From: Paludibacteraceae bacterium
GTDB taxonomy: Bacteria; Bacteroidota; Bacteroidia; Bacteroidales; Paludibacteraceae
DNA: 40,411 nt
Assembly: GCA_017558065.1 (NCBI GenBank)
Contig: JAFYWK010000026.1
Span: 1-40,411 of the forward strand
Direction of reading: 5' to 3'
This document shows positions 32,542 through 40,411 of this stretch, one piece after another (the stretch's first letter is position 1; every line of letters begins with the position of its first letter). The notes below the pieces were generated by a model that was not told the DNA's origin, did no database searches, and saw only the letters and a program-made list of their open reading frames with translations. A program made the position numbers and the translations under genes.

Positions 32542-33405
32542 ATGAAAATAAATTGGAAATATATAATGATGGTAGTAGCTGTAGCTATGCTAACAGCATG
32601 TGAAGTAATACCAGAGGATGAACGTGATTTTGAAGTATTTATCCCTAGGGATACTACTACAAATGATTCTACCCAAACGCTCCCTGTTACAGTTAAACGA
32701 AGTTCATTACTCATTGAATATTCAGGTTGGATGTGTGTGAACTGTCCAACTGCTGCTGAAGTAGCACATCAATTAAAAGAGCAATACGGAGAGCAATTGG
32801 TTGTGGTAGTAATGCACCCAGAAAGTAATCCGAACACCCGTCATAATAATAAGCCAGCCTTGAACTACACTTGTCCTGAGGCGGATAGTATCTATATCAT
32901 GATGGGAGGAACTAGCACAACAGCCTTCCCTACGGGTAATATAAATCTATTTAAGCACGATACTAAGAGTTATTTCACAGACTATAGTATGTGGGGAAAA
33001 TATATTAGTCAAGCCTATTCTAATCCTAAACCTGTGATTATCAATCAGGAGGTAAAAGGGACTGCAGAGAGCAAGGATATAAACATTGTGGTGGACATCA
33101 CCAACCTTGACATCACAGCGATTGAAGCTACCCTACAAGTATGGCTAACCGAGGATAATGTAATCGGTAGTCAAAAGAAACCAGAAGGCACTGACAAGAA
33201 CTATGTGCACAACCACCTGATGCGTGCGAGTATCTCTCCTATATGGGGCGAGGTACTGTCCATTGATGCACAGATGACGGAACAAGTAGTGTATGAATAT
33301 ACCCTACCCGATAAGGTGGTTAAAGAGAACTGCAATATCGTGGCTATCGTGAGCGTGAATGGCGAAGTGGTACAAGCCAAAGAAACAAGAATTACCATAG
33401 AATAA
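32542..33405 (+). CDS. Omp28-family lipoprotein, copy 1
   Basis: Lipoprotein of 287 residues from MKINWKY; lipobox VAMLTAC. A longer start at 32530 would overlap the upstream gene and lengthen the signal, so I do not favour it. The core is a thioredoxin-like domain with LIEYSGWMCVNCPTAAE, where Cys-Val-Asn-Cys sits at the usual redox position, followed by TTAFPTGNINLF (cis-proline loop). The C-terminal half is beta-rich. Omp28 of P. gingivalis is a surface protein proposed as an adhesin. The unrelated lipobox separates this copy from the two downstream copies. Confidence 0.85.
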   Translation: MKINWKYIMMVVAVAMLTACEVIPEDERDFEVFIPRDTTTNDSTQTLPVTVKRSSLLIEYSGWMCVNCPTAAEVAHQLKEQYGEQLVVVVMHPESNPNTRHNNKPALNYTCPEADSIYIMMGGTSTTAFPTGNINLFKHDTKSYFTDYSMWGKYISQAYSNPKPVIINQEVKGTAESKDINIVVDITNLDITAIEATLQVWLTEDNVIGSQKKPEGTDKNYVHNHLMRASISPIWGEVLSIDAQMTEQVVYEYTLPDKVVKENCNIVAIVSVNGEVVQAKETRITIE

Positions 33406-33420
33406 TAACTAATAAACATA

Positions 33421-34038
33421 ATGAGAATGAAAAAGATTTTTACTACATTTTTTGTGCTTTGCACCGCTTTAGGTTTGCAAGCAGCATTACACTTGACCGT
33501 TGATCAAGTGATTGAGGAAGAAGAAGTGACCACAGAAATCACCAAGGACACCACTATCCGCGTAACCGAATACGAGTGGGACGAGGATTTGGAAGAAGCC
33601 CTTATGGAGGTGAGAGGTCAGTTGTACTCGGATGAATCAGAGAACATCACCGTCAATATCACACGCAAAAACACAGGTATTATCGACCAATTGTGCGCAG
33701 CAGGTAACTGCATTCCAGGTAATGGCGAATTGACCCAAGTATGCGAGTTTAAGGTAGGTACATTGCCTTTCCAACGCAGTTGGTTTACCCACTACACGCC
33801 AATTGAGCCAAGTACTGAGGTGATTGTATATACCTTCAACGACGGTGTAAACCCTGCTATCGAACTCACCATCAGATATAGCTATGAGGACGATGACACC
33901 GCAGTAGAAGATGTGATTACTCGCCCAAATGACAACGCGATTTACAACCTGCTCGGACAACGTATGCCTACCACCAATTGGGAGGAATTGTCGGCTGGTA
34001 TCTATATCATCAACGGTAAGAAGTATATCAAAAAATAG
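33421..34038 (+). CDS. Omp28-associated secreted protein with type A sorting-like tail
   Basis: Product of 205 residues with a signal peptide (MKKIFTTFFVLCTALGLQA; Met at 33427 is an equally good start). A beta-rich domain (about 60-155) includes DQLCAAGNCIPGNGE and RSWFTHYTP. The end AIYNLLGQRM and LSAGIYIINGKKYIKK resembles the C-terminal domain that sends proteins through type IX secretion. It lies between two Omp28-family genes on short gaps. Function unknown. Confidence 0.75.
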   Translation: MRMKKIFTTFFVLCTALGLQAALHLTVDQVIEEEEVTTEITKDTTIRVTEYEWDEDLEEALMEVRGQLYSDESENITVNITRKNTGIIDQLCAAGNCIPGNGELTQVCEFKVGTLPFQRSWFTHYTPIEPSTEVIVYTFNDGVNPAIELTIRYSYEDDDTAVEDVITRPNDNAIYNLLGQRMPTTNWEELSAGIYIINGKKYIKK

Positions 34039-34067
34039 TCTATCAACAACTAATGATTTTTTAAGGT

Positions 34068-35444
34068 ATGAAAAAGATTTTCACAGTTCTCGTGTTGCTT
34101 TCTGCAACACTCATAGCTTCAGCACAAGAGGTGCCAGCATCATTCCCACGTAAGTACCTCATCGAGCACTTTACAGGTGATCAATGCGGTTACTGCCCAT
34201 ACGGTATGTATAGTATCATGGACTACTCGGCATACTACACTACTACCCCATGCGTTTGGGTGAGCCACCACTATGGTTACAACAACGATGAGTACACCAT
34301 CCCTGAGAGTGCTAAGATTGGTAGTGTTAGCGGTGTAAATGGTGCTCCTAATATGTCTATGAACCGTACTAAAGTTATGGGTACAGCCATCGCTTTTCAC
34401 CCTGGCTATTTGACAGAAGATGGTATGCCAGAAACTATCGCGAGCATATGCGCTACCGAGGCAGAAGCATCTGTGGTGATAGATCACACCTACAACACTG
34501 AGACTCGCGAACTCAACGTGACGGTTAGCGGACAAGTAGCCAATACGACTACGACCGAATATCTCCTCACTGTACTCATCAAGGAGAATGGTTTGATTGG
34601 CAAGCAAGCGGATTATTATTGGTCATGGAAGACTAGTGGCTATAAGGAATTTATGCACCCATGTGTAGCACGCGACTTGCTCACCGTAAGCCAATTGGGC
34701 GATACAGTAAAAGTAGAGAACCAAGCATATAGCATGACTTTCACCTATGCTGTTTCTGATCAATGGGTAGCAGAGAACTGCTTTGTAGTAGCCTATATCA
34801 CTCCATTGAGCAAGAAGCCTGTTATCAATGCAGAAGAGACTCCGTTGGTGGCTGGTACTACAGGTGGTGCTGAATATAAACCATTTGCTATCACAGAGAG
34901 TCAAGCTCCTACCAATGCAACCAAACTGAAGTTTGATGCGCTTGAGCTCAAGAAGGTGGCAGACGACAAGTTGGCAATCGAATTGGTGGCTAAATCTTCT
35001 ACTCGTTCCGACTTCTATGGACCATTAAAACTCGTTGCTTATCTTGAATTCAACACAACTGAAAGTGTTCTTCCTACTGACACTTTGGCATTTGTAGAAG
35101 GTAATGAACTCAATACTTTCTCTGCTGGTACGGTAGATCTTGTTAGCCAAAGCTTTGCAGGCTCACACCTGGCATACTACTTGGCATCTGATATGGAGCA
35201 ATTATGCCACATTTGGCGAATCCAAAGTGGTGGGTTCTTGATGGATGCGAACGGTGGTTTCTTTACCTCTGGTCGCTTGGCCAACGGCAAAAATTTCCAA
35301 ATCACTTGCACCTTGCCAGAACCTACTGATACAGAGAATATTGTATTTGACCAAGCACATGTGGAGAAACTCATGCGCGAGGGTCAATTCGTTATCCGCA
35401 TTGATGACGTAGAGTACGATATTCAAGGTCGTGTCATAAAGTAA
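34068..35444 (+). CDS. Omp28-family secreted protein, copy 2
   Basis: Product of 458 residues with a signal peptide (about 1-19, ending ASA). The thioredoxin-like domain opens RKYLIEHFTGDQCGYCPYGM with a Cys-Gly-Tyr-Cys pair; GAPNMSMNRT is the cis-proline-type loop. A beta-rich middle domain (about 145-265) aligns closely with the next gene (LTVLIKENGLIGKQ against LTILIKENGLVGKQ). The end KLMREGQFVIRI and EYDIQGRVIK belongs to a tail shared by four genes here. Likely exported; adhesion or a redox role is inferred from the family. Confidence 0.85.
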   Translation: MKKIFTVLVLLSATLIASAQEVPASFPRKYLIEHFTGDQCGYCPYGMYSIMDYSAYYTTTPCVWVSHHYGYNNDEYTIPESAKIGSVSGVNGAPNMSMNRTKVMGTAIAFHPGYLTEDGMPETIASICATEAEASVVIDHTYNTETRELNVTVSGQVANTTTTEYLLTVLIKENGLIGKQADYYWSWKTSGYKEFMHPCVARDLLTVSQLGDTVKVENQAYSMTFTYAVSDQWVAENCFVVAYITPLSKKPVINAEETPLVAGTTGGAEYKPFAITESQAPTNATKLKFDALELKKVADDKLAIELVAKSSTRSDFYGPLKLVAYLEFNTTESVLPTDTLAFVEGNELNTFSAGTVDLVSQSFAGSHLAYYLASDMEQLCHIWRIQSGGFLMDANGGFFTSGRLANGKNFQITCTLPEPTDTENIVFDQAHVEKLMREGQFVIRIDDVEYDIQGRVIK

Positions 35445-35463
35445 TAAAATGCCTACCCTAAAT

Positions 35464-35487
35464 TCCTCCCTAAAGGGAAGGACTTTT
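35464..35487 (+). terminator. Weak hairpin with CTTTT tail after Omp28 copy 2
   Basis: TCCTCCC and GGGAAGGA form a short imperfect stem over TAAA, then CTTTTAG. It may attenuate transcription into copy 3, or be another dispersed intergenic sequence; CTCCCTAAAGGGA-like motifs are common between Bacteroidota genes. Confidence 0.4.
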
Positions 35488-35497
35488 AGAAAATGAT

Positions 35498-36895
35498 ATG
35501 AAGAAAAGCATTATCATACTACTGCTTTTAGCAGGTATAAAAATGTCGGCAGAAACGCCGACATTTTTTCCACGTAAGTTCCTCTTGGAGCATTTTACGA
35601 GTGCCAACTGCAACCAGTGTCCGATGGGCATGAAGTATATCGTGGACTATCTGGACAAGCAGACTACTCCCTATATCTGGGTGAGCCATCATGCAGTATA
35701 TGGCACGGACGAATACACTATCCCAGCAAGCAATGCGATTGCGATGAACTATTTGGGTATGAATAGCGTGCCCAGTGTGGTATTCAATCGCAGCAAGCAA
35801 GATGGTTTGTTGGTCATTGGGGCTTGGAATATTGAGAACCTGATAGTAAAAGATGATACTCTGGCTGAAGCGTCCGTGGTGATTGATCATCAGTTTGATG
35901 CTACTACTCGCCGCTTGGATATAAGCGTGAGTGGTCAGGTGGCAAATAAGGAAAGAACAGAATATCTGCTCACGATATTGATTAAGGAGAACGGATTGGT
36001 GGGTAAGCAGGAAGATGCCTATTGCTCGTGGAAGGGCGCCAAATGGCAAGAGTATATGCACCCTCGTGTGGTTCGCGATATGGTGACTGCCACCTTGGGC
36101 GATACGGTGAAGGTGGAGAATCAGGCATATAGCTATTCCACTAGTTACATTATTGATAAGGAATGGGTGGCAGAGAACTGCTGCGTGGTGGCATACTTGA
36201 CTCCGCTGGAGAAGAGTCCTGTGATCAATGCAGAGCAGGCGCCATTGGTGGCAGGTACTGAAGGCGGAGAGCAATATGGTCCTTATGGCATTACAGAAGG
36301 TAAGGGTCCAAACACCAGTATCAGTTTTGACAGCGTGAAAGTGACGAGATTAAGCAATGGCCAGTTGGAGATGATGCTGACCTCTTCTAAGACGATTAAG
36401 ACTAGCTATTTTGGTATTTGCAAGCAGGTGGGTTATCTGTATGTGAATACAGCGGCAAGCGTATTGGAGCCAGGCACCTACCCTATCGTCAATAACCAAT
36501 CGCCTATACCCAATAGCCACGAACAAGGCACTATCTCTGCGGGCTACCGTGTGGACGAAGAAGAGCGATTGGGTGGTTCGAGATTGCTGTATGCGGTATC
36601 GGCGGACTTGAAGAATGGTATTGTCACGCCTATACATCAGTGGCGTATGAGCGCAGGTGAGATGACAATAGATGCCAATGGCAATATCTTGCTGAACTTC
36701 ATGACCTATAATGGCACCAGCGTAACGGCAACAGCAACATATGACTTCTCGCCTGCTACAACGGGAGTAGAGGATACCTACTGGCAATCGCCAATGACCC
36801 ATAGCCGAAAAGTGCTTCGCAATGGGCAGTTGCTCATTGAGCATCAAGGTCAATGGTATAGTGTGTTAGGCGAGAGGTTAAAGGTTAAAGGTTAA
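35498..36895 (+). CDS. Omp28-family secreted protein, copy 3
   Basis: Product of 465 residues with a signal peptide (about 1-18, ending KMSA). It shows RKFLLEHFTSANCNQCPMGM with a Cys-Asn-Gln-Cys pair, NSVPSVVFNRSK as the proline loop, and the same beta-rich middle as copy 2. The tail RKVLRNGQLLIEH, YSVLGERLKVKG starts like that of copy 2, but its last codons (GERLKVKG) are read from the GGCGAGAGGTTAAAGG repeat, so the original end seems to have been overwritten. A strong terminator follows. Confidence 0.85.
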   Translation: MKKSIIILLLLAGIKMSAETPTFFPRKFLLEHFTSANCNQCPMGMKYIVDYLDKQTTPYIWVSHHAVYGTDEYTIPASNAIAMNYLGMNSVPSVVFNRSKQDGLLVIGAWNIENLIVKDDTLAEASVVIDHQFDATTRRLDISVSGQVANKERTEYLLTILIKENGLVGKQEDAYCSWKGAKWQEYMHPRVVRDMVTATLGDTVKVENQAYSYSTSYIIDKEWVAENCCVVAYLTPLEKSPVINAEQAPLVAGTEGGEQYGPYGITEGKGPNTSISFDSVKVTRLSNGQLEMMLTSSKTIKTSYFGICKQVGYLYVNTAASVLEPGTYPIVNNQSPIPNSHEQGTISAGYRVDEEERLGGSRLLYAVSADLKNGIVTPIHQWRMSAGEMTIDANGNILLNFMTYNGTSVTATATYDFSPATTGVEDTYWQSPMTHSRKVLRNGQLLIEHQGQWYSVLGERLKVKG

Positions 36896-36913
36896 AGGTT
36901 AGAGGCGAGAGGA
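36868..36913. repeat. GGCGAGAGGTTAAAGG array spanning the end of Omp28 copy 3
   Basis: TTAGGCGAGAGG, then four GGTTAAA/GGTTAGA units, then GGCGAGAGG. The stop codon of the upstream gene (36893-36895) is formed within the repeat. Confidence 0.85.
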
Positions 36914-36917
36914 TATG

Positions 36918-36952
36918 AAAACAGCGTGGTTGAAGGACCACGCTGTTTTTTC
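36918..36952. terminator. Strong, probably bidirectional terminator
   Basis: AAAACAGCGTGGT (36918-36930) pairs perfectly over 13 bases with ACCACGCTGTTTT (36937-36949) around TGAAGG, followed by TT. The A-run on the left would serve as a T-run for the minus-strand gene at 37019-39592. Confidence 0.9.
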
Positions 36953-36960
36953 TTGGGGGC

Positions 36961-37014
36961 TAGCAGCACTAGTTAGGCTAGTTCTACTAGTTAGGCTAGT
37001 TCTACTAGTTGGGC
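36961..37014. repeat. 18-bp tandem repeat around CTAGTTCTACTAGTTAGG
   Basis: About three copies of an 18-base unit, itself rich in CTAG palindromes, lie between two convergent genes. This is a separate sequence type from the other intergenic repeats. Confidence 0.8.
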
Positions 37015-37018
37015 TAGA

Positions 37019-39592
37019 TTATTTTACGAGTGCGCCAGTAGCGTTGTAGGTCTCGCCGTTGCGGATGATGAGCAATTGGCCATTGACGAGGCGTTTTGCT
37101 ACTTGGATATTATCCTTATTGACATTCTCTACAGCTGTAGTACCTGCTGCTACGTAGTGGAGTGTCACAGGCACATCGTAGGAGTTGACAGCGTCCACCT
37201 CCACTTTGAGTTTGCCACCCACATTTTCTACAGTCACAGTACCATCAACGAGGCAGTACAATTGCAATGGGTCAAGGTATCCCTCTGCATCCAAACCACA
37301 GAAGTAGGATTGTGCAGGACCATCTGGCAATACACCCTTGCATGCAAGCACTGTACCTGAATCGAATGAAGGATTGATAGGATATACGCCCGCAGGTACG
37401 CCAATAGTTGGATCCATAGCATCGGCATTGAAGTAGAAGTCCACTGCATAGTACGCATCAGCAATAATGAGCTGGATAATGCCATAGCCATCCACAAAGT
37501 CGGTGATATAAACCTCTGCATTTGTTGGGAAAGTATAATCCATCTCGCCTTCCTCGGTATCGAAGATGATGCGCTCGCGTGCGTATGTAGTAATAAAGGT
37601 GAGATCGTATTGCACGGCATTATCGCAGAGGAACGAAGCCACAGCGGTGAGTATGTTATTCTCTACAGTAACGGTCATTGTACCCTTTTGTACAGAATAC
37701 TCTTCGTATTCTCTGGTTGTAGGATTCCAGATCTTCACCCAAGTGTCTGTTGGGTAGAAGTCGGTGTGATCGAACTTACCATCGTTGTAGAAAGTACCCT
37801 CAATGCTATTATTCTCAATGCGCTCCACATTCACTTTTGCCATCAAATCGCCATCATCGCTCATACCATCGAGAATAAAGATACCAGAAGAAATGGCGTT
37901 GGTGAACAATACGGCTTCTTCGTTTTCAAGACCATCAAAGGTGTAAGTCACAACCTCTGTAGGGGTTGGAAGGGTGTGGAACATTGAGATCTCGTATTGG
38001 ATAGAGTCGAAGCCGAGGATAGAAGCAGTGAGGAAGGTGGTGTCGTTCTGTTGCCAGATCTTGCCACCGAACTCAGCAGGTTTCACAGGAGAATCATATA
38101 CGTTGCCATTGTCATTGACGTGGTGAATGAGGAAGGTTTGATCTGCAAACATGTTGGACATATCAAACTCGCCGCCCATCACTTGGTCGATGTAGAGGAT
38201 GTCGAATGATACAGAGTACTCGCCGTTGAAGTTAGCGATTTGCAATTCTTTCAAACCAAGTACATCGATATAGTACATAGTCTTAGAGATATTCTTGAAG
38301 TCAAGCACCTTGGTCTCTTTGACAGCAGGCACGCCATAAGAGAGGTGCATGATGTAGTAGTTGTAGTCAGTACCCAGCATGCGGATTTCTACTTGGAAGC
38401 CCTGCAATTTGTTGCCAGTAATCTTGAGGTTGCAAATGATAGACTCGATGAGTTGGCCAGTCTTGAGGTCTGTCAAATATACGTAGGAAGAGCCAGTAGA
38501 ATACTCAGCTGGTGTGGTGATTTTAGAAGCATTGTATGCAGCATTGATCTCGTATTCGGCTGTGCTTGCATCCACGAGAATGGTTTGGTCGGTCATACCA
38601 TATGCATCGTTGATGATGGTGTTGGTAGAGGTAATCTCGATAGTGTCTTTAGCCACTACAGGTGCCTCCATAGCCACGTTGTAGAAGCAAGTGTCGGTGG
38701 TCAATGTCTCAAACATAAAGATATAAGTCAAACCACCATAGATATTCTCAGCACCGTAGATAACGCCTTCGAGGTCCATAATGCCTTTCTCTTTGCCGTT
38801 ATGAACGATCTTGCTATTCTCGTCATCCAACAGTTTGTGTGTATAATAGCCATCGATACCTGTCTCCGTGAAGAAAGTCAAGTCCACTGCTATATCGCTG
38901 TCTTCACCCTTGATGCTCCAGCGGTCCTCTTCTGGGATAACAGAGCAGTTGTAGAGCGCAACGTCCATCTTAGATTTTGCATTGATGACCTTGTGCTCAG
39001 CGTGAATCTTGAAGTAGCCATACTCAGGGCCGCCAATACCACAAGTAGCCAATACGACTGCGTCCACCGTGTATTTGATGAGGTTTTCACTGACTTTATC
39101 TTCTTGAATAGTCAATTCGCAAGTCTTGTAATAGTGCGTATCGCCATTTGCCTCTGGGAACATACACCATGAGAACCATTCATCTATGTCCTTTTCAGTG
39201 TAAGTACCTGCCATACTCTGAGGATTGGTGTTATTAACGATATCAAAGATGAATTGATAACGTTCGTTACGCAACACAAAATACCACTCGCATGGTTCGT
39301 AGAAGTAAGGGTCTTCGTAGAAAGAGGGGAAGTGTACCTCTGTTGTATCCAAACCAGTGAGATTAGCAGGCGCTTTAGCACTTGCGCTATAAGTGCCCCA
39401 CTCCGTTGTTTGCTTAGCAGCCACGCGTTGCTGTGTAGGTTGAGCAGGTTGGTGCTTGGATTGTAGGGTGTTGCTCAAATGCTCTTTAGCCATAATAGCC
39501 TTCAGAGCTTGTGGTTGGCTTGTCAGCGTGGTTTGCGCAAAGGCAACCAAAGACAAACATGCCACGAGGATGAGAGTAAAAATCTTTTTCAT
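37019..39592 (-). CDS. Large secreted modular beta-rich protein
   Basis: Product of 857 residues with a signal peptide (about 1-19, MKKIFTLILVACLSLVAFA). A Gln/Ala-rich linker (about 40-75) leads into several beta-rich modules with recurring opening phrases (YGYFKIHAEH, GEYSVSFDILYID, YDLTFITTY, GIIQLIIADAYYAVDFYF) and closing phrases (GKLKVEVDAVNSYDVPVTLHY). I do not know the family. The tail KRLVNGQLLIIRNGETYNATG matches tails in the genes at 39818, 34068 and 35498. It has its own promoter. Probably exported and cell-attached or released; the substrate is unknown. Confidence 0.8.
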   Translation of the reverse strand: MKKIFTLILVACLSLVAFAQTTLTSQPQALKAIMAKEHLSNTLQSKHQPAQPTQQRVAAKQTTEWGTYSASAKAPANLTGLDTTEVHFPSFYEDPYFYEPCEWYFVLRNERYQFIFDIVNNTNPQSMAGTYTEKDIDEWFSWCMFPEANGDTHYYKTCELTIQEDKVSENLIKYTVDAVVLATCGIGGPEYGYFKIHAEHKVINAKSKMDVALYNCSVIPEEDRWSIKGEDSDIAVDLTFFTETGIDGYYTHKLLDDENSKIVHNGKEKGIMDLEGVIYGAENIYGGLTYIFMFETLTTDTCFYNVAMEAPVVAKDTIEITSTNTIINDAYGMTDQTILVDASTAEYEINAAYNASKITTPAEYSTGSSYVYLTDLKTGQLIESIICNLKITGNKLQGFQVEIRMLGTDYNYYIMHLSYGVPAVKETKVLDFKNISKTMYYIDVLGLKELQIANFNGEYSVSFDILYIDQVMGGEFDMSNMFADQTFLIHHVNDNGNVYDSPVKPAEFGGKIWQQNDTTFLTASILGFDSIQYEISMFHTLPTPTEVVTYTFDGLENEEAVLFTNAISSGIFILDGMSDDGDLMAKVNVERIENNSIEGTFYNDGKFDHTDFYPTDTWVKIWNPTTREYEEYSVQKGTMTVTVENNILTAVASFLCDNAVQYDLTFITTYARERIIFDTEEGEMDYTFPTNAEVYITDFVDGYGIIQLIIADAYYAVDFYFNADAMDPTIGVPAGVYPINPSFDSGTVLACKGVLPDGPAQSYFCGLDAEGYLDPLQLYCLVDGTVTVENVGGKLKVEVDAVNSYDVPVTLHYVAAGTTAVENVNKDNIQVAKRLVNGQLLIIRNGETYNATGALVK

Positions 39593-39641
39593 ACCAATTG
39601 GGTTGTTAATTAATATTTTGATAAAATTGATAATTTTGCGA

Positions 39642-39673
39642 CAAAGGTAGTAAAAATTTGCAGAATATGCAAA
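39642..39673 (-). promoter_or_regulatory. Promoter for the large secreted protein
   Basis: On the minus strand TTTG (39673-39670), a 20-base spacer and TACCTTTG (39649-39642) match the consensus exactly, about 50 bases before the start. Confidence 0.8.
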
Positions 39674-39700
39674 AAAAATCGCGATAAAGCGATTTTTTTT
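39671..39700. terminator. Bidirectional A/T-flanked hairpin
   Basis: Eight A's plus TCGC (39671-39682) pair perfectly with GCGA plus eight T's (39689-39700) around GATAAA. It would stop transcription from either side and partly overlaps the -33 element of the adjacent promoter. Confidence 0.75.
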
Positions 39701-39728
39701 TGTTTAAAGAACGCCCCAAAGGGGCTAT

Positions 39729-39754
39729 AGGTTAGAGGTTAAAGGCGAGAGGCA
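39729..39754. repeat. Short copy of the GTTAAAGGCGAGAGG repeat
   Basis: Between the two minus-strand secreted genes, AGGTTAGAGGTTAAAGGCG and GAGAGG occur beside a GCCCC-AAA-GGGGC hairpin at 39713-39725. Confidence 0.8.
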
Positions 39755-39765
39755 AGAAATAAAAA

Positions 39766-39792
39766 ATAGGCTCCCTCCGAGGAGGAAGCCCA
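39766..39792 (-). terminator. Terminator of the partial secreted gene
   Basis: On the minus strand GGCTTCCTCC pairs with GGAGGGAGCC over ten positions (one U-G wobble), followed by TATTTTTT. The wobble becomes a C-A mismatch on the plus strand, so the hairpin works better in the minus direction. Confidence 0.8.
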
Positions 39793-39817
39793 TTTTTGTA
39801 TATTAGTGATTTGTTAA

Positions 39818-40411
39818 TTACTTAACAATAGCACCTTGAGCGTTATACTCTTTGCCATCGCGGTTGATGATGAGTTGGCCGTTCTTAATCAGCTTAACTG
39901 CCTTAACCTCAACCTCAACATCCTCAATACCTGTACCAGGACCTGGATCTTGTGGCAACTTACCAGAGATGGTGATGTCGATTGCTACACCTGCCATTGG
40001 GTTTTGTACGATACCTGTAGCGGTAACTACACCATCAACGGTGGTAACAGTCAATGTACCCTCGCCGAAGCCCAACCATGGGTCTTCATCATTCCAACCA
40101 CCTACGGTTACGGTGGACATGATCTCACTTGGCTCAGTAGCCTCTGGATAGTAAACAGGCACCTCAACCAATACTGGGTAGGTCAAACCATCTTCTGGGT
40201 TAACCCACTCGCCAGTCATAGTCAGAGCGTAGTCATACATATCACCCCAGATTTGGTACTTCTCAACCTCAACTACAGCGTCCTCAACAACTACTACAGT
40301 TGCCTCCATAGGAGCTGCACTCATGGTGAGGTGGAACTCAAGCTTCATACCATTCCACTCGCAACGTACAACTGCCTTAGCAGATGGAGTGAATGCATCA
40401 ATCTCATATGC
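39818..40411 (-). CDS. Secreted beta-rich protein, C-terminal part only (runs off window)
   Basis: The frame is open from the right edge to the stop at 39818, giving 197 residues plus stop; a Met at 40348 is internal, since 21 codons upstream remain open (VVRCEWNGMKLEF). The visible part is beta-rich (DYALTMTGEWVNPEDGLTY, GEGTLTVTTVDGVVTATG) and acidic and valine-rich near 245-290 bases from its end. The tail KLIKNGQLIINRDGKEYNAQ then GAIVK nearly matches that of the neighbour at 37019. The same direction and style suggest related secreted proteins. The family is unknown. Confidence 0.75.
   Translation of the reverse strand, partial: AYEIDAFTPSAKAVVRCEWNGMKLEFHLTMSAAPMEATVVVVEDAVVEVEKYQIWGDMYDYALTMTGEWVNPEDGLTYPVLVEVPVYYPEATEPSEIMSTVTVGGWNDEDPWLGFGEGTLTVTTVDGVVTATGIVQNPMAGVAIDITISGKLPQDPGPGTGIEDVEVEVKAVKLIKNGQLIINRDGKEYNAQGAIVK

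Noticed and set aside
35528-36274. 248-codon frame antisense to Omp28 copy 3
   Set aside because: Cys/His-rich shifted reading of a well-supported gene; no start signal.
38240-39172. 310-codon open frame opposite the large secreted protein
   Set aside because: The minus-strand gene has a signal peptide, exact promoter and shared tail; the plus-strand frame shows none of these.

Overview
The window looks like chromosome from a Bacteroidales bacterium (phylum Bacteroidota). Supporting signs are repeated promoters of the form TTTG-N19/20-TAnnTTTG, starts without Shine-Dalgarno sequences, a PorE-like type IX secretion component, a DPP5-like peptidase, BspA-type leucine-rich repeats, Omp28 and DUF6029 outer-membrane proteins, and a VirE/DUF3874-type gene beside a DUF4248-like gene. 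I see no rRNA, tRNA, integrase, transposase or CRISPR array. No stretch of 300 bases is free of genes.

Region 1 (1-7058, mostly minus strand): the first 21 codons of rimP with a clear promoter; a surface-polysaccharide group (family 2 glycosyltransferase, Wzi-like barrel, membrane-anchored sugar transferase); an OmpH/Skp-like chaperone; a DUF1015 protein; and a bactofilin whose start is set by the promoter behind it. Region 2 (7027-15174, plus): three secreted proteins, two of them paralogues combining a shared N-terminal domain, PEGA-like modules and BspA-type LRRs, one also carrying Sel1 repeats. Region 3 (15247-20997, plus): accessory genes, namely an AAA ATPase with a nuclease-like tail, a pair of unknown proteins, then a VirE-type P-loop protein behind a strongly folding leader, three small paralogues and a 59-residue HTH protein, closed by an 18-bp perfect inverted repeat.

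Region 4 (21050-30180, plus): a compact housekeeping run of a small membrane protein, PorE-like lipoprotein, thyA, folA, dpp5-like peptidase, fabG, glyA and rlmN. Region 5 (30185-36952, plus): a TlpA-like thioredoxin, a DUF6029 barrel, three Omp28-family proteins and a small companion, ending in a strong terminator. This reads as a redox and outer-membrane locus. Region 6 (37019-40411, minus): a large secreted modular protein and the C-terminal part of a second one. Both share a short C-terminal tail with two of the Omp28 proteins.

Two themes cross the window. Several families of short G/A-rich or A/C-rich intergenic repeats recur, and some copies appear to lie in frame inside genes (rlmN, the VirE-type gene, the 3' end of one Omp28 gene). 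Several strong inverted repeats are not explained by ordinary terminators, notably the leader of the VirE-type gene and a hairpin found twice with compensating stem changes around a nearly constant loop.
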